Shown here: in pieces, positions 1 to 7,265 of the stretch
Numbering within the stretch: the first letter of the stretch is position 1
How the letters are laid out: each line of letters starts with the position of its first letter
Source of the DNA: Salvator merianae
Lineage: Eukaryota; Chordata; Lepidosauria; Squamata; Teiidae
Direction of reading: 5' to 3'
DNA length: 64,000 nt
Assembly (NCBI GenBank): GCA_003586115.2
Contig: QVOM02000034.1
Coordinates: forward strand, 137,787,101 to 137,851,100
Notes under the pieces: generated by a model
Told to the model about the DNA's origin: nothing
Databases searched by the model: none
What the model saw: only the letters and a program-made list of their open reading frames with translations
Translations under genes and position numbers: made by a program

Positions 1-1004
1 CACTTTAATTATCCCTTTCTGTCCATTGTCATCTAATAGTCCAGCTGCTTTCCTGGGTGGATTCCTACTCTTGATGTACTTAAAGAAGTTCTTATTGTTT
101 CTTCTGATGTTTTTAGCAATGGGCTCCTCAAAATCATTCTTAGCACTCTTGACTGTCACCTTGTTACTTCCTGTTCTCCTCATTAGGAGAAGCTTTCCAT
201 TTCTAAATAAGCCTTTCTTGCTTTTAATGACTTCCTGTACTGCACTTGTAAGACACACTGGTATCCTCTTGGACTTGGAACTGCCCTTTCTTCTTTTAAG
301 TAAGCATTCTAAGTGAACTTCTATTATTATGGTAATAATCTCCAGGAATTTTAGAGTGATTGGACTCTTCTAACTTTTCCTTTCAATTTCCTCTTTACTA
401 GTTTCCTCAATTTGGGGAAATTTCCTTCATGAAATCTGTGAATAGATTCTGCATTAGATTTTATCAACAACTTACTGTCTATATTACGTTGCGTTGTGCA
501 CACTGTTCCCTACTGGACCAGCCATAGTGACATCTTGTACCAGATCCTGAGCATTATTTATGATCTAATTGAGTATTCCCTTTCCCTTGTTGGTTCTACA
601 ATCATCTGCTCTAGGGAACAATCATTTAGCACGTCTAGGAATTTTATCTGTCTTGCATCAGCTGAAGAAGAGTTCACCCAGTCTATGTGAGGATGGTTGA
701 AATCCCCCATTATAACTACCCTTTCCCTTTGGAAGTCTTCTTTACCTCATTTTTCAAATGCTGATCTTTTCAGGAGTTTAGTTAGGAGAGCAATAGCATG
801 TCCATAATATTGGACTTACTCTCTGTCCTGGCCTTATTACGCACAATGCCTTTGTGGATGGGTCAGATTCCTCTAGACATTTCAGTTTATAAAATTCTAT
901 TTTTTCTTTAATGTACTAGCCTACACTAGGCTCCAATTCATCCTTTCCTGTCCTTCCTTGTCAGCTTGGCCATTGCACTGCCATCTTTGAAACTCTCTAA
1001 TTCA
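1..1004 (-). mobile_element. CR1/L3-like LINE relic: endonuclease C-terminal half and linker to RT
   Basis: Read on the minus strand, about 720-640 gives VVIMGDFNHPHIDW, the GDFN..DW core of an APE-type endonuclease of CR1-group non-LTR retrotransposons, followed by a remnant of the ARQIKFLDVL..EPTRE region. Nearer the left edge, about 150-20 encodes NNKNFFKYIKSR and further residues that match the endonuclease-to-RT linker of the same group. The frame has stops and shifts, so this is a dead copy. The RT would lie left of the window. The 5' part of what is probably the same LINE resumes at 5400-6800 beyond inserted elements. The family (CR1, L3 or a relative) is inferred from motifs, not from an alignment. 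Confidence 0.75.
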
Positions 1005-1012
1005 AGACCATG
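1005..1012. repeat. 8-bp target-site duplication (left) of the hAT element at 1013-1721
   Basis: AGACCATG occurs directly before the terminal inverted repeat and again at 1722-1729 directly after it. A perfect 8-bp duplication is the hallmark of hAT transposition. Confidence 0.9.
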
Positions 1013-1721
1013 CACTGGCGTAGCAAGGGTGGGGCGGGGGGGGCAGAGCGCCCCGGGCGGCGTGTTGTCCGGGGCGGCCGGCCCATGGAGCCAGGGCCCT
1101 GCCCACCGGCGCCCTCGCTCGCCGCCCACCGGCACCCTCGCTTGCTGCCCCGGGCGGTGGCGCTCATCGGCTCGTCACCCTGGCCCACCTGGCGGCGGCC
1201 GCGCTCGTTGCCCTGGCCCGCCCAGCGGCGGACGTGCTCGTCGCTTCGTCGCCCGGCCTGCTGGCGTGCGTGTGGGCGGAGTCAGCGAGCGCGCATGCGT
1301 GCAGGCAGGGCCATCGAGGCCCCCGCCAGGCGGGCCGGGGCGAGGAGCGCCGCCGCCGCCGGGCGGGCCTGGGCGAGGAGCGAGGCCACCGCCGGGCGGG
1401 CCGGGGTGAGGAGCGAGGCCGCCGCCGGGCGGGCCTGGGCGAGGAGCGCGGCCCCCGCCGGGCGGGCCGGGGCGAGGAGCGAGGCCCCCGCCGGGCGGGC
1501 CGGGGCGAGGAGTGCGGTCCCCGCCGGGCGGGCCAGGGCGAGGAGCGAGGCCCCCACAGGCTGGGGCGATGAGCGAGGCCGCCGCTGGGCGGGGCGATGA
1601 GCGGGGCATGCGCGCTCGCTGGCCCCGCCCACACGCATGCGCACTCGCTGGCCCCGCCCCTAGCCCCGGGCGTCAAAGCGGTTAGTAGCCCCGGGTGTCA
1701 AAGTGGCTAGCTATGCCAGTG
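1013..1721. mobile_element. GC-rich non-autonomous hAT element (709 bp)
   Basis: The ends are CACTGGCGTAGC and GCTATGCCAGTG, imperfect inverted repeats of the hAT type, flanked by the perfect 8-bp duplication AGACCATG. The interior is extremely GC- and CpG-rich and carries a 33-bp minisatellite (1318-1605). Near the right end a unit of about 27 bp (CCCCGGGYGTCAAAG core) is repeated twice (about 1663-1711). The left end matches the left end of the element at 5789-6197, so the two are one family. No transposase is encoded. Open frames crossing it in all six phases follow from the 33-bp period and the scarcity of T and A, and are not genes. Confidence 0.88.
1318..1605. repeat. 33-bp GC-rich minisatellite inside the hAT element
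   Basis: The anchor CGAGGAG (or TGAGGAG) recurs at 1341, 1374, 1407, 1440, 1473, 1506 and 1539, exactly 33 bp apart, then twice more at 28-bp steps. Units contain CCGCCGGGCGGGCC. Because 33 is a multiple of three, each frame repeats an 11-residue unit rich in Arg, Ala, Gly and Pro, which explains the spurious overlapping ORFs on both strands. Confidence 0.93.
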
Positions 1722-1729
1722 AGACCATG
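1722..1729. repeat. 8-bp target-site duplication (right) of the hAT element
   Basis: AGACCATG, identical to 1005-1012. Confidence 0.9.
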
Positions 1730-2131
1730 CCTGCCTGCATATTTCACTGGCTTTTCTTTTCTTTGCTGTAGAGATAAATATGCAGGAATTGGGAAACAAT
1801 CGGAACTTGTACTGTTTCAGTACTACTTGGAACCTGAAAGTAAAAGGGAAGTTAACTTTAGTGTTTGATGTATGGACTGCCCATCCAAACCTGGGTGGGA
1901 AGGCTTTGGGGGATATATGTGACTGTTGGTGCTATTTGATGAGTGGTCTTTTATCAACCAGCGCTGAAATGCTGCTACAATGGCAAGTCTCCAGCTGTGG
2001 TCACATCTTCACTTTAAAGCTTCTTCAGTCCATATTAGGACCTGGTAGACCACATCTGTGAATTCCTATCTGTTTCCCTTGGGGACTTTCCACCCTCCAC
2101 AAGGACTTTCCCACATTTGGATAATCACAGC
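1730..2131. other. Unassigned sequence between insertions
   Basis: No repeat family or coding similarity is recognised here. A pyrimidine run ending in TTTGCTGTAG (1755-1771) looks like a splice acceptor, but the open frame after it (1780-2061) resembles no protein I know, so no exon is called. Confidence 0.4.
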
Positions 2132-2455
2132 TCTGAAACCCTTATAGTGCTTTACTTCGTTTTCATTTTCAAAGGTGTGGGCACGGAAGAGGACTAAGGA
2201 GGCTGAACCATGTCGTGGTGGGCAGTTACAGCTGAACGTCCCTTTTTCTCTTGGCCAATGCAAGATGTTTGGGCATTACCCTGAGTTAGTTCCATTCCCC
2301 CCTTCTTCCTTCCTCCACTGTATCAGCAGCCCACCTCAATAGTTAACTTCTGGAAGAGCAAAGGGCTGCCTTTCAGCAGCTATGTTTCATTTTCTCTTTT
2401 TTTAGAAAAGAAAAGCACTCTTCTGCTGCATCTCACTCTCTGCCTGTGAAGCAGG
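2132..2455 (+). repeat. Direct repeat, copy 1 (324 bp)
   Basis: Repeated at 2545-2870. The first 150 bp (2132-2281) are identical between the copies, while the rest is only roughly 86% identical by eye. Copy 1 ends exactly at GAAGCAGG, where the hAT terminus begins. Confidence 0.92.
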
Positions 2456-2544
2456 CAGCGGCGTAGCTATATGTTCCGCCACCCGGGGCGGACCGAACGG
2501 CGACAGCTGAGCAGGACGCCCCGCCCTGCAGGACGCCCCGCCCT
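2456..2544 (-). mobile_element. Truncated hAT terminus, same family as 5789-6197
   Basis: It starts with the TIR-like CAGCGGCGTAGCTA and continues with GTTCCGCCACCCGGGGCGGACC, the reverse complement of the right end of the hAT element ending at 6197. The other end is missing: after about 89 bp the sequence jumps back into the start of the direct repeat (copy 2). It is a solo end at a duplication breakpoint, not a clean insertion. Confidence 0.85.
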
Positions 2545-2870
2545 TCTGAAACCCTTATAGTGCTTTACTTCGTTTTCATTTTCAAAGGTGTGGGCACGGA
2601 AGAGGACTAAGGAGGCTGAACCATGTCGTGGTGGGCAGTTACAGCTGAACGTCCCTTTTTCTCTTGGCCAATGCAAGATGTTTGGGCATTACCCAGAATT
2701 TGTTCCATTTCCCCCTTCCTCCTTCCTCCACAGTATCACCAGTCCGCCTCGATACTTAACTTCCAAAAGAGCAAAGAGCTGCCTTTCAGCAGCTATGTTT
2801 CATTTTCTCTTTTTTTGGAAAAGAGAAAAGCATTCTTCTGCTGCATTGCACTCTCTGCCTGTGAAGCAGG
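2545..2870 (+). repeat. Direct repeat, copy 2 (326 bp)
   Basis: Second copy of 2132-2455. It runs through the hAT target sequence GAAGCAGG without an insertion and continues into unique flank (GCTCACTTCC), so it represents the empty version of that site. Confidence 0.92.
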
Positions 2871-3302
2871 GCTCACTTCCCTGCATTGTCTGTGGACAGA
2901 CTTCCCTGCATCATCTCTGGAAAGACTTCGCTGCCCCTACCCCTGGCCATCTACCTCCACACCATCCCCTCACTTCCTAACCGTGTACTTAGAGGTCAGA
3001 CCCTGCCTGGCCAGAGACTGAAACACCGTTGATTTTTTTTTTTTTTTTAATAAGACAGTTTTCTGGAAATGTGCAAATGCAGAGTTACACATATAAACCA
3101 GACGGAGGCTTTTTGCGCTAATCTCCACATGTACTTATTTATGGTCATCTGGGGAATGGTCCTCTTGTGCCACCACCCCATGAGGTTGCTAAAGCGAGCC
3201 CCTTGGGTGAATTCTTGGGCTTGCCTGTATGGTGCTATGGTGCTATACATAAAGGGAAGAAATTAGACCAGGGAAGGTTGAGAGAAAGTTTTACGTTTTT
3301 TT

Positions 3303-3324
3303 AAAGTTTCTTTAAAGAAACTTT
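3303..3324. repeat. Perfect 22-bp palindrome
   Basis: AAAGTTTC, TTTAAA and GAAACTTT follow one another and read the same on both strands. It lies at the inner end of the left foldback arm. Confidence 0.95.
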
Positions 3325-3349
3325 CTGTTCCTTTAACTTTTTCAGCAAA

Positions 3350-3420
3350 GGAAGATTGCAGTCTTACTTTGATACAGTGTATTCCAGCTACAATGTATCA
3401 AAGTAAACCTGTGATCTTCC
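3350..3420. repeat. Hairpin inside the foldback loop
   Basis: GGAAGAT..ACTTTGATACA (3350-3376) pairs with TGTATCAAAGT..ATCTTCC (3394-3420). The inner 11 bp and outer 7 bp are perfect, with about 22 of 27 positions pairing overall. Confidence 0.9.
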
Positions 3421-3741
3421 TTTCTGTAGCAACATACGGAGAGGTTGTTGCTGATTGGCTGCCTATACCATATGGGTCTTCAATAGCTGCGGTACACAGC
3501 ATGGAATTTCAAACTTCCTCCATTTCAAGACCTGAACAGTAGCCCCTTCCTGTGCACCACTGAAGTGTAGCAACAAAATGGAGTCCGATCTGGAAACCAG
3601 CACTGCAGCCTTGATTTCACTGCACCATCTTGCTATGGTGTTGTATATACAGGGTTAGAAATTAGACTAGGGAAGGGAGGGATAACTTTAAAGAGACATA
3701 AAACTTTCTCCTGCCCTTCCCTGGCCTAATTTCTCCCCTTT

Positions 3742-4886
3742 AGCTGCGTTACGACATGGCATTGAATCAGTTTACAGGCCGTCTTCAGTTCCCGCTGTCC
3801 CGACATGATCTTGCCGTTCCATAGTTTTTCTGGACTAAATTGGCGAAATCTGGATGACTTTGTATTCGGATTTAATGAGTTCTCAAGCCATTCCAGATCA
3901 CTAGCACACTTTACTTTGTGATCTGAGAATGGGGAAGGAGACTATTAGTAGGGACCGTACTTTTGGGGGGGCGTGCAGAGGGAGGGCTTCCCATTTTGTG
4001 CCATCCAATGACAGACTTTGTGGGTGGGCAGGAAGCGCAGTAGTTTCTTCTGCCTCCATTATCCCCCCTTCTGTCACTGCCAGGAGAAAAGAAAACCTTC
4101 CTCCTTTTTACTTCATTAAGCTGTGGTCCTTTTTCTTTCTTTATCCCCCTTTCAACACTGCCAGGAAGAAATTAAAGGCTTCCTCCACTTCCGTCTACTG
4201 TTTAAATAAAAAAAGAAACTGCGCCTGTTTGTGTTTGGAGCCCTCTTGCCCCAACAAAGAACTCACTCAAGATCAGTTTTGCCATCGGCAGCACACAGCT
4301 ACACAGTGGGGAGACATGCTGCTGCAGATGTGTCAGGAGGAGATGAGGCAGGGTCCATTTGCTGGCCATGAACTGCACTATCGCAATAATAGCGCCCCTC
4401 CACATTCCCTCCCCACATTTCCTCTTTTTCACAGACTTCAACCTGCTTTTGCACTACTTTTAAATTGTAGGGAGCAGAAATCTCCATCTGCCCTTTAAGA
4501 AGCTTAATTGTGCAGTACACATGGTTTTAAAGTTCTGCTTTTGTAGATCGAGGCTGTAGGGGGGAGGAGGAAATGGCGAATGACTAGTAATGCTGCCAAG
4601 TGAATCCATGTTCTGAGGCAGCAGCAGGGACTTTCCTGCCCCGTGACGTCAAGATTTGAATACTGGGACTGCAGCCAATCACTGACTGCACAGGGAGGAG
4701 AATTTGATGAGTCGTGGAGGCAGAAAAAGTACGGTTTACCCATGCCAAGCACAGGAAACAACAGTGTGAGAACGAGCAAGTATGAATTGAGTCCATGTTA
4801 AAATATAACTGTGGAAACGATCAGAAAACAATTCAGTCCGTGTACTCTTCCGATACGGATTAAATTTATGATGTTGGACCACAGCC
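3742..4886 (+). mobile_element. Harbinger-like non-autonomous DNA transposon, copy A
   Basis: The ends GCTGCGTTACGACATGG and (reverse strand) GGCTGTGGTCCAACAT form imperfect TIRs. The flanks are CCCCTTT and TTTATGTA. The empty site survives in the inverted foldback arm (CCCTTTATGTATAG on the minus strand of 3251-3245), which pins the insertion to a TTT or TTTA duplication. The interior matches copy B at 46767-47962 in inverse orientation over its whole length, including TTTCAACACTGCCAGG/CCTGGCAGTGTTGAA. No transposase is encoded. Assignment to PIF/Harbinger rests on the 3-bp TTA-like duplication and the TIR type. Confidence 0.8.
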
Positions 4887-5229
4887 TTTATGTACAGCAC
4901 CGCAGCACTGTACAGGCATGTCAGCCAAGCCCAAGAATTCACCCACAGGGGCTCGCTTTAGCAACCTCACGGGGGGGTGGCACAAGAAGACCGCTCCCCA
5001 GACAATCATAAATAAGTGCACGTGGAGATTAGCACAAAAAACTTCTGTAGGGTATATATGTGTAACTCTGCATTTGCACATTTCCAGAAAACTGTCTTAT
5101 ATATATATAAAAAAAATTCAACAGTGTTTCAGTCTCTGGCCAGGCAGAGTCCAACCTCTAAGGACATGGTTGGGAAGAGAGGGGATGGTGTGGAGGTAGA
5201 CGGCCAGGGGTAGATCTCTGCCCCCACCC

Positions 5230-5400
5230 CCACATGCAAAAGCTTGATTGATAAAAAATGATCCTATCAGAGCGAAGGGAGGGGCACTAAGGTGGAAAGG
5301 GGTGGAGTCACAAAAAGCACCATTTCAGGTGACTGAGAATGGGAAAAGGAAGGTGTGAGCCGTGAAACCCAAATGGAGGATGGATTTTCAGGTGCTGGGT
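5230..5400. other. Unassigned flank of the foldback element
   Basis: A short stretch between the right foldback arm and recognisable LINE sequence. It may be the middle of the LINE endonuclease region, but I cannot read a convincing frame in it. Confidence 0.3.
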
Positions 5401-5788
5401 GTGACTGGGGTTGGTACATTTTGAATGTGTGTTGCCAAATAATACGGACTACTTTCTTGAAATGTGACCGTGCCCTCCATGTTCTATACAGGTTGTAACC
5501 TGGGATAACTTTAGTCCTTTGGTTTTCATCAGGTTTTAGTTATGTTAATAATATTATTTTTTAATCCATCTCTAAACACTCCAGCTCCCCTATTTTGGCT
5601 CAAAGGCTTCTGGTATTAGCATATAGACATTTGTATGCACTCAGCTGGTCAAGCTCAGTCCTGTAAGACCATGTGAATTCTTAGACTACTTCATGCATCT
5701 TTCTGCTTGTATATTATTGATTAGTTCCCCATTCAACTGAGTACTATGTGTATAATCCTAACCCTCCTCACTCAAACATGCACTTTCC
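5400..5788 (-). mobile_element. CR1/L3-like LINE relic: start of the ORF2 endonuclease
   Basis: The minus strand near 5650-5480 gives LSAYKCLYANTRSL, then KIGELECLEMD and IPGYNLYRTWRAR with stops. This pattern of N-A/T-RSL near the start and PGYNLYR about 50 residues later is the N-terminal part of the APE-like endonuclease of CR1-group LINEs. It is collinear with the SGNH ORF1 relic upstream (6230-6780) and with the GDFN motif at about 680, so I infer a single LINE copy on the minus strand split by later insertions. Several stops and frame changes mark it as inactive. Confidence 0.65.
5781..5788. repeat. 8-bp target-site duplication (left) of the hAT element at 5789-6197
   Basis: CACTTTCC, repeated exactly at 6198-6205. 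Confidence 0.92.
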
Positions 5789-6197
5789 CACTGGCGTAGC
5801 AAGGGGGGGGCGCGGGTGGCGGTGCGCACTGGGTGGCGCCTTGTTGGGGGCGGCGGCGGCCGCCGCCTTTGACTTGGGCCCTCCCGCCCGCCCTGCGTCC
5901 GGTTCGCCTTTAGTTGGCTTACCGGTACGCTCGCTCGCCGCGCTCGCCCCGCCCGCCGCTCGCTCGCCGCGCCCGCCCCGCCCGCCGCCCGCTCGCCGCG
6001 CTCGCCCACCGTGCCGCCCGCTGCTCGCTCGCCGCTCGCTCACCTGCCTGCTAGCGTGCGCGCGCGCGGCCATCATCAGGCGGCAGCGGGAGAAGGCAGC
6101 TGCAGGGCGGGGCGTCCTGCAGGGCGGGGCGGGGCGGCCTCCTCAGCTGCCGCCGTTTGGTCCGCCCCGGGTGGCGGAACAAGTAGCTACGCCACTG
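5789..6197. mobile_element. GC-rich non-autonomous hAT element (409 bp)
   Basis: The termini CACTGGCGTAGC and GCTACGCCACTG are near-perfect TIRs flanked by the perfect 8-bp duplication CACTTTCC. The left 60 bp resemble the element at 1013-1721. The right 90 bp reappear, inverted, at 2456-2544. The interior has GCTCGCTCGCCGC-like short repeats. It sits inside the LINE relic, so it is younger than that LINE. Confidence 0.92.
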
Positions 6198-6205
6198 CAC
6201 TTTCC
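6198..6205. repeat. 8-bp target-site duplication (right)
   Basis: CACTTTCC, identical to 5781-5788. Confidence 0.92.
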
Positions 6206-6229
6206 TGAACTGCCCAGTTCCTACTGATT

Positions 6230-6780
6230 TACTTCTAGGGATCAGTTTAAAAGAAGCTCTGCTACCTTTTCAATATTAAGTGCCAGCAATCTAGTTCCAT
6301 CTTGGATCAAATGTAACCCATTGCTTTTGTAGAGGTTTGACTTGTCCCAAAATGTTTCCCAGTTCTCAACAAATTTAAACCCTTCCTCTTGTCACCACTG
6401 CTTCATCTATGCATTGAGGCTCCTGAACTCTGCCTATCTAGCTAGACCTGTGCATGGAGCAGGTAGCATTTCTGAGAATACAACCTTAGAGATCCTGGGC
6501 TTCAATCTTTTAACAACCTAAATTTGCCTCCCAGGACCACCTCCTTGCTTAGCCTTTCCAATGTCAGTGGTACTGACATGTACCATGACCACTGACCCCT
6601 CCCCTGCACTGCCTACTAGTCTATCTGATGTTTATGACCTTCGCATCCGGCAGGTATGAGGTCAACACACCCATCACAAGCCCATCTCTCTATTTTTCTA
6701 ATAATTGAATCACTCACTAAAAGAAGCCCCCCTCCCACCCCACTACCTGTGGAGGAGTATTGGGGCAAGAAGATACAGGC
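6230..6780 (-). pseudogene. LINE ORF1 relic with SGNH/GDSL-esterase-like domain
   Basis: On the minus strand three blocks of an SGNH-hydrolase-like domain can be read in order: LLLVSDSIIRKIERW (block I, Ser region, about 6715), VVMVHVSTTDIGKA (the GTND-type block, here STTD, about 6570) and FVENWETFWDKSNLY followed by NGLHLIQDGTRLLA (block V with the His, about 6310). CR1-group LINEs of reptiles and birds are known to carry such an esterase-like ORF1, thought to help the RNP engage membranes or nucleic acid. A stop interrupts the segment between blocks and the GTND asparagine is lost, so this copy is dead. It lies upstream of the endonuclease relic at 5400-5788, as expected for ORF1. Confidence 0.72.
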
Positions 6781-6799
6781 ATATCCTGGTGATGGGTAA

Positions 6800-7067
6800 A
6801 TTGATGCAAATCACATCTCATTTTCCTGATGGCCCCCAAATAGCTTTCTTTTTCACACCTGTGCAATCATGACCCACATGGAGATGCTCACTTGATCCCA
6901 ATGAATTTTATCTCTACAGATTATTTTGTGATACTCTGATAGTACCCTTACCAGATGCGATAATGTGCACAATGCTATTCAAAACAGTGTACAAGTAATA
7001 ACAAAAATGCAGTTCAGTCATTCGGCAACAAAGCAAAAGGAAAACGGCACCAGAGATTATCTTCTGC
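6800..7067. other. Unassigned intergenic sequence
   Basis: Possibly the 5' UTR of the minus-strand LINE. No motif is recognised. Confidence 0.3.
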
Positions 7068-7265
7068 TCTCAACCCCATCCTAAAGGAGCCACATCCTAG
7101 AGGTGCCTACAGGATGCTATGGTGGAGGGGAACAGGCTCAGCTCCAGCTCTGGAAACATAGCCCTCTCCTCTCAACCCCAGCCCAAAGAAGGCACCATTC
7201 CTGTATGTGCTTGGGGGAGAAGCCAACAGGCTTAGCTGCAGCTCCAGACAGAGATGATCCTCTCA
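7068..7265. repeat. Two-copy tandem repeat of about 100 bp
   Basis: TCTCAACCCCATCCTAAAGG (7068) and TCTCAACCCCAGCCCAAAG (7170) start two units that also share AACAGGCTCAGCTCCAGCTC against AACAGGCTTAGCTGCAGCTC. The units are diverged, with small gaps. Confidence 0.75.

Larger units (their letters stand above)
2937..5213. mobile_element. Foldback element with long inverted arms, containing a nested Harbinger-like insert
   Basis: The arm at 2937-3315 is repeated in inverse orientation at 3680-3741 plus 4890-5213. Shared landmarks are GTGTGGAGGTAGA/CTACCTCCACAC, the GTTACACATATA stretch, the AAGAATTCACCC block and CTAATTTCT. The arm homology is interrupted exactly by the element at 3742-4886. 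Arms of about 380 bp flank a loop of about 365 bp (3316-3679). The loop contains its own hairpin with 27-bp arms at 3350-3376 and 3394-3420, and a perfect 22-bp palindrome sits at 3303-3324. No ORF is recognised. It could be a long-TIR non-autonomous DNA transposon or two inverted copies of one repeat. No terminal duplication was found. Confidence 0.75.

Noticed and set aside
966..1676. Overlapping long ORFs (up to 196 codons) rich in Arg, Ala and Gly on both strands
   Set aside because: They arise from a 33-bp tandem repeat (a multiple of three) in very GC-rich hAT DNA, where stops are rare in every frame.
1740..1800. Splice-acceptor-like pyrimidine tract ending TTTGCTGTAG
   Set aside because: The downstream open frame has no recognisable protein and no donor site partner; such tracts are common.
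3929..4498. 189-codon ORF, with a 174-codon counterpart at 47155-47679
   Set aside because: Both lie in the two copies of a non-autonomous Harbinger-like element. The frame carries no transposase or DNA-binding motif and looks incidental.
5748..6227. 159-codon proline/alanine/arginine-rich ORF
   Set aside because: It crosses both TIRs and the target duplication of the hAT element and is a composition effect.
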